Source: Planctomycetota bacterium (lineage in GTDB: Bacteria > Planctomycetota > UBA1135 > JADKAF01). From it: a stretch of DNA of 46,531 bases. The stretch covers positions 1 to 46,531 of the forward strand of contig JAEUHW010000302.1 of the NCBI GenBank assembly GCA_016793245.1, in the 5' to 3' direction. This document shows, one piece after another, positions 22,500 to 32,600 of the stretch; the first letter of the stretch is position 1; each line of letters opens with the position of its first letter. A program made the position numbers and the translations under genes. The notes beneath the pieces are model-generated. The model saw nothing but the letters and a program-made list of their open reading frames with translations, was not told the origin of the DNA and searched no databases.

Positions 22500-23759
22500 C
22501 TAGCGCGCCAGCGAGCAGACGCGCTCGGGCCGCAGCACTCCGGCGGTCAACGCCTCGAGGCAGATCCCCTCGAACGCCCGAGCCGCGTGCCGGAACGAGA
22601 AGCGCTCCTCGACGAACGCGCGCGCTTCCTGCGCGAGCGCGCGTCCGCGCGCGGCGTCGCCGAGCAGCGCGACGAGCGACGCCGCGAAGCTCGCGGGATC
22701 GTTCGCCTCGAGGTAGTGCTTCCCCGCGCTGAGACCCAGACCCTCGACGCCGATCGCGGTGGAGACCACGGGGCTCCCGATCGCGATCGCCTCGTAGCCC
22801 TTGATGCGCGTTCCGCCGCCGACGCGCAGCGGGATCGCGTAGGCCGCGGCCCCCTGGAGATGCGGGCGGATGTCCTCGACCCAGCCGGTGAAGCGCACGC
22901 TGGCACCCAAGACGCGGGCCTTCGCCTGCAGGCCCTCCGGCACGTTGCGACCGACGACGGTCAGGGTGGCGCTCGGACGCGCGGCGAGGACCTTCGCCCA
23001 GACTTCATCCAGCAGCCAGCCGATGCCGTCCTGGTTCGCGGCCCAGTCCATGGCACCGCAGAAGACGACGCGGTCGTTCGCCTCCGCGGGCGTGTAACGG
23101 AAGTGGTCGAGGTCGACGCCGGTCGGGATCACGCGCGTCTCCGCGAGACCGAAGTCGTTCCGGAACTGCTGCGCATCGCGTTCGGAGACGGCGACGACGC
23201 GCGTGAAGCGCGCGAGGGCTTCCCGCTCGAAGCGCTCCATCTTCGCGGCCTGGTTCCGCCACACCGCGCGCGAGAGAGCACGCGACGCGACCTTGGCATG
23301 GCGGCGGAAGATCTCGGTCTCGACGTTGTGCGTGAAGCAGACGCTCGGCAGCTTGAGGTCGCGCGGAAACGCGACTGCGGAATGCACGTAGTCGAAGACG
23401 ACGAGATCCGGCCTTCGCGCGAGCCCGCCCTGGATCGCGCGCGCGAACGCGGCACACACATCGGTGCGCACGGCGACCGGGAGCGGCGAGAGCAGATGGC
23501 GGAGCCGCGCGAGCTTCCAGAGCGCGCCGCGGCGCTGCGGAGGCCACGCCTCGAAGCGATCGCAGAGCTCTTCCAAATCCGCGCGATGCGCGCGCACCTC
23601 CGCGTCGCTCGCCGGCGCGATGAGGTCGAGCTCGAACGCGCCGCCCTTCATGCCGCGCAGGATCTGCCCCGTGCGGATCTTGCCGCCCTCGTCGGCGGGG
23701 AAGAGGAAGCGCGGCGAGACGAAGAGCAGCCGCGGGCGCTTCTCGCCCGAGCGGCTCAC
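22500..23759 (-). CDS. Family 4 glycosyltransferase
   Basis: 419 residues, GT-B fold. The N-terminal domain starts RPRLLFVSPRFLFPADEGGK and includes DLVVFDYVHSAVAFPRDLKL and CFTHNVETEIFRRHAK. The C-terminal domain has VVFCGAMDWAANQDGIGWLL, VGGGTRIKGYEAIAIGSPVV and a GVEGL segment, the usual nucleotide-sugar site (conserved Glu in KGYEA). It resembles the glycosyltransferases linked to exopolysaccharide loci (PEP-CTERM/EpsH-type). It should transfer a sugar from a nucleotide donor at the inner face of the membrane. GTG 23759 was chosen because it overlaps the dehydrogenase stop (GTGA), the coupling style seen elsewhere here. Confidence 0.85.
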   Translation of the reverse strand: MSRSGEKRPRLLFVSPRFLFPADEGGKIRTGQILRGMKGGAFELDLIAPASDAEVRAHRADLEELCDRFEAWPPQRRGALWKLARLRHLLSPLPVAVRTDVCAAFARAIQGGLARRPDLVVFDYVHSAVAFPRDLKLPSVCFTHNVETEIFRRHAKVASRALSRAVWRNQAAKMERFEREALARFTRVVAVSERDAQQFRNDFGLAETRVIPTGVDLDHFRYTPAEANDRVVFCGAMDWAANQDGIGWLLDEVWAKVLAARPSATLTVVGRNVPEGLQAKARVLGASVRFTGWVEDIRPHLQGAAAYAIPLRVGGGTRIKGYEAIAIGSPVVSTAIGVEGLGLSAGKHYLEANDPASFAASLVALLGDAARGRALAQEARAFVEERFSFRHAARAFEGICLEALTAGVLRPERVCSLAR

Positions 23760-25072
23760 CAGCAGATGCCCTCGTAGCGCGGCGCGCGCGCAGCCGCGAG
23801 CTCCTTCACACTCGCGAGATCGAGCACCGGGATCTCGGCGGGCGCCTTCAGGATCGCGGCGAGCTCCAGCTTCGAGCACTTGGCAACCACGATGAGATCG
23901 GCGCCCTGCAGTGCTTCCTCGGGCGTCGCGCGCATCAGCCGATCGAGATGCGGGATCTCCTTCTCGACGTACTCGCGATTGCTGCCGACCAGGCTCGCGG
24001 TGTGCACGTGCTCGTCGTGGATCGCGAGCTCGAAGCCCTTGCCGATCAAGCGCTCGGCGAGGGTCACCATCGGCGACTCGCGGAGGTCATCCGTGCCGCC
24101 CTTGAACGCGAGGCCGAAGAGCGCCACCTTGCCGCGGCCGTGGCGCTGGATCATGCCGAGCGCGCGATCGAGATGCCGCTCGTTGCTCGGCAGCACCTGG
24201 CCCAGCATCGGCACCGAGACCTCTTGATGGCGCGCGAGGGCCAAGAACGCGCGGAGATCCTTCGGCAGACACGAGCCCCCGAACGCGAAGCCCGGGCGCA
24301 GATACGCCTTCGAGATGTTCAGCACCTGGTCCTTGCAGAAGATCTCGAGCGCCGATCTAGCATCGACGCCGAGGCTCTTCAGCACGGCACCCGCTTCGTT
24401 CGCGAAGCAGATCTTCAGCGCGTGGTACATGTTCGAGAGGTACTTCACCGACTCGGCGAGGCGGATGGTCGTGCGCACCATCTCGGCCTTCACACTGCGG
24501 TACATCTCGTCCATCACCTCGTAGCCGCGCGGCGTCGGCGAGCCGACGATCGTGTACGGCGGCGCGTGGAAGTCGGCGATCGAGCTCCCCTCGCGGAGGA
24601 ACTCGGGGTTGTAGACGACGTCGAGCCCGTCGCCGATGCGGCGGCCCGAGCTCTCGACCAGCAAGGGCACGAGCTGGTCGTCGGTCGTGCCCGGCAGGAT
24701 CGTCGAGCGGTAGACCACGACGTGCGGACCCTGCTTCGTCTTGATCGCCGCCCCGATCTCGCGCGTCACGGCGCGCACGGCGTCCAGCGAGAGCGCGCCG
24801 CTCGGCTGGCTCGGCGTGCCGACCGAGACCAGGGAGACCTCGGTGCCGTGCACCGCCTCGACGGCGTTCGTCGTCGCGCGGAGCGTCTTCGCTCGGACGA
24901 CCTCGGCGATCAGCTCGGCGATGCCGACCTCGACGATCGGGCTCCGCCCCGCGTTCAGGAGCTCGACCTTCGACGTGCTCTTGTCCACGGCCACGATGTC
25001 GTGGCCTTCCTTCGCCAGGCAGGCCCCGGATACGGCGCCCACGTAGCCTGCCCCGAAGATCGAAATGCGCAT
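23756..25072 (-). CDS. Nucleotide-sugar 6-dehydrogenase, GDP-mannose dehydrogenase (AlgD)-like
   Basis: 438 residues. N-terminal Rossmann motif ISIFGAGYVGAVSGACLAKE. VYRSTILPGTTDD and VYNPEFLREGSSIADFHAPP match the UDP-glucose/GDP-mannose dehydrogenase family. The catalytic cysteine lies in PGFAFGGSCLPKDLRAF, and ALFGLAFKGGTDDLRESPMV marks the C-terminal sugar-binding domain. It oxidises a sugar nucleotide to its uronic acid with two NAD+; the wording of the motifs is closer to AlgD than to UDP-glucose enzymes, but the donor is not certain. GAGGAG lies 6 nt before ATG 25072. First gene of an operon with the glycosyltransferase. Confidence 0.9.
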   Translation of the reverse strand: MRISIFGAGYVGAVSGACLAKEGHDIVAVDKSTSKVELLNAGRSPIVEVGIAELIAEVVRAKTLRATTNAVEAVHGTEVSLVSVGTPSQPSGALSLDAVRAVTREIGAAIKTKQGPHVVVYRSTILPGTTDDQLVPLLVESSGRRIGDGLDVVYNPEFLREGSSIADFHAPPYTIVGSPTPRGYEVMDEMYRSVKAEMVRTTIRLAESVKYLSNMYHALKICFANEAGAVLKSLGVDARSALEIFCKDQVLNISKAYLRPGFAFGGSCLPKDLRAFLALARHQEVSVPMLGQVLPSNERHLDRALGMIQRHGRGKVALFGLAFKGGTDDLRESPMVTLAERLIGKGFELAIHDEHVHTASLVGSNREYVEKEIPHLDRLMRATPEEALQGADLIVVAKCSKLELAAILKAPAEIPVLDLASVKELAAARAPRYEGICW

Positions 25073-25351
25073 CGCGGGCTCCTCGCCCTGCCTCTGGAGA
25101 TGGTCCGGGAGCTCGACGAGATCCGTCGCTGGGCCCCCGCTTCCTGATCGGCCGACGGCGGGCGCCGGCCTGTGCTCCGGCTCGGAGATTCGGAAGGCGC
25201 GCCGCGAGGCGCGGCGCCAGCGGCGGGGATTGTCCGCGTCGGTATGGGCTCGGCGCCAGGAGCCGCCGCCGAGGAGAGCGGATCGCCGCGCCCCGGCGCC
25301 TCGAAAGCAGCGGGCGTGACAGGAGCGCTCCGCTGGGCGATCGTCTCCGTC

Positions 25352-26713
25352 ATGCAACGTACGCGGGCTTCGAGGATCTCTCCGAGACGATGCGGCTCCC
25401 GCGCGGCGCTCGCGGCGGCCGCGCTGCTGGCGTTCCCCGGCTGTGCTCCGGAAGCGCCTCCGGCCGCGGCGGTGCGCCCCGACGTGATCTGGATCGTCGT
25501 CGATACCCTGCGCCGCGATCGGCTCGGCTGCTACGGGCACACTCGCGCGACGAGTCCGGAGCTCGATGCCCTCGCGCGCGAGGCGCTGGTCTTCGAGCGC
25601 GCGTACACCAGCGCGCCCTGGACGACGCCCGCGGTCGGCGGCCTGCTCACGGCGCAAGCGCCCTCCGCGCTCGGGCTCGTGCACGAGCGCTCGCGGCTGC
25701 CCGCGGAGTGGACCACCGCGGCGGAGCTCTTCGCGCAGGCCGGCTATCGCACTTCCGCGGTCGTGAGCCACAGCTTCTGCTCGAGCTTGCAGGGCTTCGA
25801 CCAGGGCTTCGAGGTCTTCGACGAGACGAACGTGCGCGGCTACGCGGAGGCCACCTCGCCGGGCGTCACCGCGCGCGCCGTGGAGCTGCTCGCGCGCGAG
25901 GACGAGCGCCCGCTCTTCCTCTTCGTGCACTACTTCGATCCGCACTTCGCCTACCTCGAGCACGAGGCGCATCCCTTCCGCGGGCCGCGCGCCTACGCGG
26001 GGCCCGTGCGCCCCGGACAGCGCTTCGAGGAGCTGGAACGGCTCGTGCCGAGCCTCGGCGAACCGGACTACGAGCGCTTGCTCGAGCTCTATGACTCCGA
26101 GGTCGCGTTCACCGACGCGGCGATCGGCAAGCTGCTCCAGGCGCTGCGCGCTCGCCCGCGCTGGGAGCGCACCGTCGTCGCCGTCACCGCCGACCACGGC
26201 GAGGAATTCGGCGAGCGCCGCTCGCTCGGCCACGGCAGCACCCTCTTCGGCGAGGCGATCGATGTCCCGCTCCTGCTGCGCGTCCCGGGCCGAGGCGCCG
26301 AGCGTCTCTCGACGCCGGTGAGCACGCTCGGCCTCCTGCCCACCTGTGCCGCGCTCGCCGGCCTCGCCGACCTGCCGGCGCAGCTCGGCCGGGATCTCCT
26401 GCGCGCCGGCCCGCCCGAGCCGGTCTTCGTCGAGACGAACCAGGGTGGAGTACTGCGCGCCGCGATCGACGGTTCCTCGAAGCTGATCGCCGACCTCGCG
26501 ACGCGCAGCTCCCGGCTCTACCACTTGCGCCTCGATCCGCACGAGCGCGCCGATCGCGCCGCGAGCCACGCCGCGGAGGTCGCGCGCCTGGAAGAGCTGC
26601 TCGCGGGGTGGCTCGCGGTCGCGACCGAGCCGCGCTTCACGCCCGAGGAGGCGCAACTCGACGAAGCCGCTCTGGAGCGCCTGCGCTCTCTGGGCTATCT
26701 CGGCGGGCGCTGA
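25352..26713 (+). CDS. Sulfatase-like hydrolase (alkaline phosphatase superfamily), lipoprotein
   Basis: 453 residues. N-terminal signal with lipobox-like LLAFPGC, so probably a lipoprotein. The fold is sulfatase-like: DVIWIVVDTLRRDRLGCYGH at the start, FLFVHYFDPHFAYLEHE, and VVAVTADHGEEFGERRSLGH for the metal site. At the place of the sulfatase C/S-x-P-x-R motif it reads PWTTPAVGG, with no Cys, Ser or Arg. It therefore cannot be a formylglycine sulfatase; a Thr nucleophile, as in phosphoglycerol or phosphoethanolamine transferases, is a possibility. ATG 25352 was chosen because it opens the signal sequence. Divergent from the dehydrogenase operon, it may modify a surface glycan or lipid. Confidence 0.8.
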   Translation: MQRTRASRISPRRCGSRAALAAAALLAFPGCAPEAPPAAAVRPDVIWIVVDTLRRDRLGCYGHTRATSPELDALAREALVFERAYTSAPWTTPAVGGLLTAQAPSALGLVHERSRLPAEWTTAAELFAQAGYRTSAVVSHSFCSSLQGFDQGFEVFDETNVRGYAEATSPGVTARAVELLAREDERPLFLFVHYFDPHFAYLEHEAHPFRGPRAYAGPVRPGQRFEELERLVPSLGEPDYERLLELYDSEVAFTDAAIGKLLQALRARPRWERTVVAVTADHGEEFGERRSLGHGSTLFGEAIDVPLLLRVPGRGAERLSTPVSTLGLLPTCAALAGLADLPAQLGRDLLRAGPPEPVFVETNQGGVLRAAIDGSSKLIADLATRSSRLYHLRLDPHERADRAASHAAEVARLEELLAGWLAVATEPRFTPEEAQLDEAALERLRSLGYLGGR

Positions 26714-26807
26714 GTTCCGCCCAGCTCCGGTTACGCTGAGCGCGCTCGGCCGCTGCTCCCCCTGTTTGCCATCTCCTTCCTCACTCCAGCACGCGCTCGA
26801 GACCCAC

Positions 26808-27350
26808 ATGCGCCTCGCCCATCTGCTCGCCGGTTCCTTCCTCGCCCTCGCCGCCACCGCGTCGATCGCCCCGGCGCAATCCCTGCGCTCGGCGCAAAAC
26901 TGGATCGCGCGCTCCGTCCGGCCCACCGAGAACTACGTCGAAGCGCAGCGCTTGAACCGCGGCGCCGCAGCGCTCGGCAGCTCCCGCATCGCGCGCCTCG
27001 GCGCGCCGCTCCAGCGCCCGGAGGGCCTGAGCACCGGCATCTTCAAGGTCTACGACGTCGCCGTGCTCGACCCCGTGACGAGCGCGGAGGTGAAGAAGCT
27101 CCGCACGGGGGTCATCTACGACATCGTCGCCGTGGTCGAAGTGCCGTTCGCTGCGACCTTCCCCTGGACCTGGCAGATCGAGTACGGCAAGGCGCAGTTC
27201 CTCGAGTTCCTCGTGGAGGAGGACGCGTTCCCCTCCGCGGGCGTCTTCTTCGTCTCCAACACGCTCGAGCTCGGTACCACGGGCCCGTGGGGCGTCGGCT
27301 TCTGCCTCGGCGGGAACCGCACCAAGACCGCGAAGGTGAAGGTGATCTGA
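26808..27350 (+). CDS. Small secreted protein of unknown function
   Basis: 180 residues. Signal peptide MRLAHLLAGSFLALAATASI with cleavage near APAQS. The mature protein is not recognised; it has a beta-rich central part (IFKVYDVAVLDPVTSAEVKK, GVIYDIVAVVEVPFAATFPW, VFFVSNTLELGTTGP) and ends in a lysine-rich strand. It lacks the C-terminal module found in other secreted proteins here. ATG 26808 begins the signal peptide. Same strand as the sulfatase-like gene, 94 bp after it. Confidence 0.65.
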   Translation: MRLAHLLAGSFLALAATASIAPAQSLRSAQNWIARSVRPTENYVEAQRLNRGAAALGSSRIARLGAPLQRPEGLSTGIFKVYDVAVLDPVTSAEVKKLRTGVIYDIVAVVEVPFAATFPWTWQIEYGKAQFLEFLVEEDAFPSAGVFFVSNTLELGTTGPWGVGFCLGGNRTKTAKVKVI

Positions 27351-27375
27351 GGCCGGCGCGGGCGCGCGAGCGCTC

Positions 27376-27412
27376 TCAGAGCCTGTCGGAGATTACCTCC
27401 GACACGCTCTGA
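27376..27412. terminator. Hairpin 1 of three between convergent genes
   Basis: A 16-bp stem with one mismatch (TCAGAGCCTGTCGGAG with CTCCGACACGCTCTGA) and a short ATTAC loop. It is the first of three consecutive hairpins in the gap between the small secreted protein gene and the minus-strand glycosyltransferase gene. Confidence 0.6.
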
Positions 27413-27425
27413 GATGCCCGCTGGC

Positions 27426-27445
27426 CCAACACCGGACGGTGTTGG
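27426..27445. terminator. Hairpin 2 of three
   Basis: CCAACACC, loop GGAC, GGTGTTGG: a perfect 8-bp stem, 13 bp after hairpin 1. Confidence 0.55.
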
Positions 27446-27451
27446 AGCGTC

Positions 27452-27477
27452 GAGCTCGTCGATTCATCGACGAGCTC
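27452..27477. terminator. Hairpin 3 of three
   Basis: GAGCTCGTCGAT, TC, ATCGACGAGCTC: a perfect 12-bp inverted repeat ending directly before the glycosyltransferase stop codon. The three hairpins probably separate two convergent transcripts. Confidence 0.55.
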
Positions 27478-28413
27478 TCAGCTCGCGCCCTGCGGCGATC
27501 GCCGTCGTCCGAAGATGCCGCGCAGGATGTCGGACGCATGGAAGCGCAGCTCGCCGCAGAGGCGATCGCGCCGATAGCGCATCCAGCGCGCGACGCAGCG
27601 GTAGCAGCGCCAGCGATCGCGGAGCGAGAGAGGTGCGCGCCGCGCGGCGCGGAAGTACTCGCGATAGATGCGCCAGTACGGGAAGAGGCGCCGCCCTTCG
27701 TGGCGCGGATCGAACCACGCCGCGTAGCGCAGGTAATCCTGCTTGAAGCGCTCCATCGACTGCTCGGCGTGGCGGCGCGCGAAGAAGAGCTCCTCCTCGA
27801 TCTCGACGAAGGTTCCGCGCAGCGCCAAGTGCGCGAGCAGGATGCCGTCGCCGTGCGCGAAGGGTTCCATGAGCCGCGTCTCGAGCAGCGCGCGCCGACG
27901 GATCACGCCGAAGATCTCGAAGCAGCGGTGGATCGAGAGCAGCGCCTCGAAGCGCACCACCGGATCCGGATCGTCCGTCGGCAGCTTGAGCTCATAGGTC
28001 TCGATCTTCTGCCCGCGCTCATCCACGATGCGCGTCCGCGGATATGCGAGCACGGCCCCGGGCTCCGCATCGAGCCGCTCGACGCAGCGGCGCAGGAAGC
28101 TCGGCTCGAGCAGGTCGTCGTGCGCAGCCCACTTGAAGAACTCGCCGCCGCAAGCCTCCACGGCGAGGTTGTAGTTCCGCGCGGCGCCGAGGTTCTCTGC
28201 GTTCCGCAGATAGCGCACGCGCTCGTCGCGCCGCACGAACTCGCGCGCGATCGCCTCGGTCGCGTCGGTCGAGGCGTTGTCGCAGATCACGAGGTCGAAG
28301 TCGCGGAAGTCCTGCGCGAGGATCGACTCGATCGCGGCGCCGAGATAGCGCTCGCCGTTGAAGACCGGCAAGCCGATCCCCAGGCGTCGCGCGCCTTCCG
28401 CTTGCCTGCCCAT
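27478..28413 (-). CDS. Family 2 glycosyltransferase
   Basis: 311 residues, GT-A fold. Starts RLGIGLPVFNGERYLGAAIE, with VICDNASTDATEAIAREFV and ENLGAARNYNLAVEACGGEF for the nucleotide-binding half, and AAHDDLLEPSFLRRCVERL carrying the DxD-type metal site. The C-terminal half is rich in Arg and aromatic residues (FPYWRIYREYFRAARRAPLS) and may sit at the membrane surface; no transmembrane helix is evident. It should transfer a sugar from a nucleotide donor to a growing glycan. It follows the PhyH-like gene by 31 bp and is probably co-transcribed. Confidence 0.85.
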   Translation of the reverse strand: MGRQAEGARRLGIGLPVFNGERYLGAAIESILAQDFRDFDLVICDNASTDATEAIAREFVRRDERVRYLRNAENLGAARNYNLAVEACGGEFFKWAAHDDLLEPSFLRRCVERLDAEPGAVLAYPRTRIVDERGQKIETYELKLPTDDPDPVVRFEALLSIHRCFEIFGVIRRRALLETRLMEPFAHGDGILLAHLALRGTFVEIEEELFFARRHAEQSMERFKQDYLRYAAWFDPRHEGRRLFPYWRIYREYFRAARRAPLSLRDRWRCYRCVARWMRYRRDRLCGELRFHASDILRGIFGRRRSPQGAS

Positions 28414-28444
28414 GGCTCTCTCCGTGGCGCTCCGACGCCAGCTC

Positions 28445-29365
28445 TCAGGACTGCGGCCGGAACACGAGCTCGCCCGCGGGAGCGCTCGCGTCGTCGTAGA
28501 GCGCCACGACCTCGTCCGGCATCGGCGCGAGATCGCGGGCGCGCAGGAAGTCGCGCAGCGACGTGCCGTGCGGATGCGAATCGACGTTCGGCGCCGCGCG
28601 GCGCTCGCGCAGGTCGCGCAAGTTGCAGATGCGGAAGTCCATGCTGTAGCGCGTGCGCCCCGTCGTGTTCGCGACCGTGGAGTGCATCTGCGCCGCCGAG
28701 AAGACGATGGCGCCGCCCACCGGAACGACGAGCTTCACGGCGGGCTCCAGGGCCAGGAGGGGCTCCTCGGCCTTCGGCTGCTTCCGCGTGTCGCCGCGGA
28801 TCATCTTGGCGGCGTCGCGGCGCCCGACCGCATTCCACTCGTAATAGTTGAACGTTTCCGAGCCGTTCCGCACGCCCCGCGCCCAGTAGCTGGGATGGAA
28901 CGCCATCCCGCTCTCGGCCTCGAACTCGTAGATCGGCACCCACCAGTTCTGCTGGCAGAGCGGCGCCGAGTACCAGGTGTCGCGGTGCGGATGATGCGCA
29001 TAACCGACGCCCGAGGTGAGGTAGCCGTCGCTCGTCACCATGCGCAGGCGCGGCACGTCTTGGTAGGTCTCCTCGAGATCGCAGCCCATCTCGATCAGCA
29101 CCGCGCGGATCAGCTCCTTCGTTCGCGGATGGTGGATGAAGCGCGGCTTAAGCGGCGCGCAGATCTCGACGTAGCGCTCGACCGGCATCGCGTGCTGGGC
29201 CACGCGCGGGTCGAGGCCGCCGAAGGCTTCCTCGATCATCGAGCGCGCGTGATCGCAGAGCGCGCGCAGGCTCGGGCGCGGCGAGTAGACATAGATGGCG
29301 CCGGCGTAGAGCTGACGGCGCCGAGTCTCGTCGTCGTGCGCGGAGTCGAAGTAGATGCGATCCAT
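28445..29365 (-). CDS. Phytanoyl-CoA dioxygenase (PhyH)-like 2-oxoglutarate/Fe(II) oxygenase
   Basis: 306 residues, a double-stranded beta helix of the PhyH superfamily. The facial triad is visible as HPHRDTWYSAP (H-x-D) and the distal His in FSAAQMHSTVANTTGRTRYS, where the following Arg would bind 2-oxoglutarate. The start MDRIYFDSAHDDETRRRQL and LYAGAIYVYSPRPSLRALCD resembles PhyH-like proteins I associate with polysaccharide loci. It probably hydroxylates a small metabolite or a sugar-linked substrate in the cytoplasm; no signal peptide. Located directly before the family 2 glycosyltransferase gene, so it may modify that glycan or its precursor. Confidence 0.8.
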   Translation of the reverse strand: MDRIYFDSAHDDETRRRQLYAGAIYVYSPRPSLRALCDHARSMIEEAFGGLDPRVAQHAMPVERYVEICAPLKPRFIHHPRTKELIRAVLIEMGCDLEETYQDVPRLRMVTSDGYLTSGVGYAHHPHRDTWYSAPLCQQNWWVPIYEFEAESGMAFHPSYWARGVRNGSETFNYYEWNAVGRRDAAKMIRGDTRKQPKAEEPLLALEPAVKLVVPVGGAIVFSAAQMHSTVANTTGRTRYSMDFRICNLRDLRERRAAPNVDSHPHGTSLRDFLRARDLAPMPDEVVALYDDASAPAGELVFRPQS

Positions 29366-29630
29366 GGGGGTGCGGAGCCGCGAGGCCAGCGGTGCGCCGG
29401 GGGAGGAGGTCGTCGATGCGTTCTCGAGTATGTGCCGAGTCTAGCCGTCCCCAGCACGAACGCGCATCCGCACAATGGCACCGCGAAGCGCGAGTCGTGG
29501 GCCACTCACGGAGATATCTCCGCCAGATAGCCCCTTCCCAGCGAGCCGCCGCGGGAGAACACTAAGGGCGATCTGGATCCGCACAGAGCGGACCGATGGC
29601 CTTCTCAGCCCTGCTCTTGCGAGCCCCAGC

Positions 29631-32600
29631 ATGCCCCTGCTACGCCGGCTCGGCCGCGCCGCGCGCGCGACCTATCCGCTGTTCGCCCTCTTGGGCGCGC
29701 TCGCGCCACGCGCCCATGCCGACGGTCCGGAGATCGATCTCTGGTATGGAACGAACCAGACCTTCGGTGCTCTCGGCCATCCGCAGCGCCACGTGAACAT
29801 CCTCGGGCGCGTCTCCGATGCCGATGGCGTCGCCTCGCTGCACTACCGCCTGAATGGCGGCCCGCTCGTGCCGCTCACCATCGGCCCCGATGGCCGCCGT
29901 CTGCAAGCGCAGGGCGACTTCAACGCCGATCTGCCGCGCGCCGCGCTGCAAGATGGCGCGAACACGGTGCTCTTCTTCGCCGTGGACACCCTGCAGAACG
30001 AGAGCATCGCCACGCTGCACCTGCAGTATCACGCGCAGACGAGCTGGCCGCGCACCAGCACCACGACGTGGTCGGCGCTCGGCGCCGTGACGGAGGGCGC
30101 GCAGATCGCCGATGGCCTCTGGCACATCGACGCGACCGGTGCTCGCCCCACGGTGAAGGGCTACGACCGCACGTTGCTCCTCGGCGAGGAGCGCGCTTGG
30201 CGGAGCTACGAAGTGCTCGTGCCGATCACGCTGCACGGCTTCGACCCCGCGGGCTTCCAGGGAACGGCCGTGGCCCCGGCGTTCGGGATCACCTGCCGCT
30301 GGATGGGACACACCGAGCGCATCTACGGCGAGCAGCCGCTCACCGGCTGGACCCAGCAAGGCGGGGGCGTCTGGTACGAGCTCGCGTCCGGCGGCGGCGC
30401 GCGCCTCTCGCTCGTCGGCTTCCAAGGCCTGCAGATCGATCGCGCCCAGGTTCTGCCGCTCGGCGTGCGCCTCTGGTGGAAACTCCGCTGCGAGACGCAG
30501 CCGAACGGCGACACCTTCTACGCCTACAAGATCTGGCCCGACGGCAACGCCGAGCCGGTCGAATGGCTCGCGAACGGCACCGAGAGCCCCGACGATCTCC
30601 AAACCGGCTCGTTGCTCTTCATCGCTCACTACGCGGACGTCTCGATCGGCGACGTGCAGGTGACCGCGCTCGAGGACGAGACCGCGGTCCCGGCGCTGCG
30701 CGACCTGCAATGGACGCTCGGGGCGCACAGCGCTCGCGCGACCTGGAGCAGCGACGAGCCCACGAGCTTCGAGCTCGCGTATGGGACGACACCGGCGCTC
30801 GAGCTCGGCGTCGTGAGCGGCGCGGATCCGCTCGTGCGCCATGGCGCGCTGCTCCGCGGCCTCCTGCCGAGCACGCCCTACCACTACGAGCTTCGCGCGC
30901 GCGACGGCCGCGGGCAGAGCGCCGTTCCGCTCGTCGGCACCTTCACGACGGATGCCGCGACGCCGCCGCAGCCGAGCGGCCTCGTCTCCGACGACTTCTC
31001 CGGCTCGCAGCTAGAAGAAGCGCGCTGGATCTTCGTCGACCCGCGGAACGACGCGCAGGTGCGCACGAACGGGCTCCAGCTCGAGATCGAGGTCCCCGCC
31101 GGGCAATCGCACGGAGGCTGGTACGACACCAACGGCAATCAGATGCCGCGCGTCGTGCAGAACGTCGCGAACGCGGACTTCGAGATCGAGGTGCAGTTCG
31201 ACTCGCCCGTCGATGCGGTCTCGAAGGCGCAAGGCCTCGTCGTCGAGCAGGACGCGGGCAACTACCTGCGCTTCGACTTCCTCGCGACGAGCCTCGGCAC
31301 GCGCGTCTGGGTCGGCGGCGTGAAGGACGGCTACCGGCCGCTGCTCTTCGAGCAGGGCCTGGTCTCGCTCGGGACGCCGATGGCGATGCGCGTCTGGCGC
31401 GAAGGCCACCGCTTCACCGTCTGGACCTCGCTCGACGGCGAGCTCTGGACCAACGCGGTGGTCTTCGATCACCCGCTCACCGTCACGCGCGTGGGCATCG
31501 CCGCCGGCAATGCCCAAGGGACGGCGCACACTGCCGAGATCGACTGGTTCGCCGTGACCCTCGATCCGGTCCTGCCGGAGGACGGCGCGCGCTCGAAGCT
31601 CGTGACGCAGACCTTCGGTCGCGGCTCGATCGTGCGCACGCCCGAGCTCGCGCGCTATCCCGAAGGACAGCTCGTCGAGCTCACGGCCACTCCGGAGCCG
31701 GGCTGGTTCTTCGAGAGCTGGGCCGGCGACGTGCAGGGCATCGACAGCACCGTGCAGATCACGACCTCCGCCGAGCCGCGCTTGGCGCTGGCGCTCTTCT
31801 CGACCGGGCCCGACCGCACTCCCCCGATCCTCTCGCAGATCCAAGTGCGGCCGAGCTCGACGAGCGCGACCGTGAGCTGGCGCACCGACGAGCCCGCGCG
31901 CGCTCGCGCGCTCTATGGATCGACGCTAGATTACGATGCCGCGACGGAGGACACCCGCCTCCTCCTCCAGCACGAGCTCCGGCTCGAGAACCTGCAGCCC
32001 GGCCGCATCTATCACTTCCGCCTCGAGGCCGAAGACGGGGTCGGCAACGCCGCGACCGGTGGCGACCGCACGCTGCGCACGCAGCCCGCGGGCAATCCGA
32101 CGGCGATCGATTCGGATGACTTCTCCGGTGCCGCGCTCGACGAGCAGCAGTGGAGCTTCGTCGATCCGAACGGCGACGCCTCGTTCGCCTTCGCGGAGCA
32201 GCGCCTCGCGATCAGCGTGCCGGCGACCAGCACGCACGATGCCTGGACGCAGACGGCGGGGAATCAGCTCGCGCGCGTGATGCAAGCCGCTCCGGACGAG
32301 GACTTCTCACTCCTCGCGAAGTTCGAATCCTCCGTCACGCTCGAGTCGCAAGCCGAGGGGCTGCTCTTCGAGCAGGACGAGGACGACTATCTGAAGATCG
32401 AGCTCGTGCGTCACGCGGGCGTGGAGAAGCTCTTCGCCGGATCGGTGCGCGATGGTTGGAACGCCACGGTGCATGCCTTCGCGCCGATCTCGATCGCGCG
32501 TCCGGTGCAGCTGCGCGTGCAGCGCGAGGGCCACCTGTGGTCCCTCGCGACCTCGCCCGACGGCGCGAGCTGGACGCCGCGGCTCTCGTTCGTACAGACG

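Noticed and set aside
25073..26926. A 1056-residue minus-strand frame extending the dehydrogenase upstream
   Set aside because: The extension runs antisense to the sulfatase-like gene, has the composition of a shadow frame, and ATG 25072 has a strong ribosome binding site.
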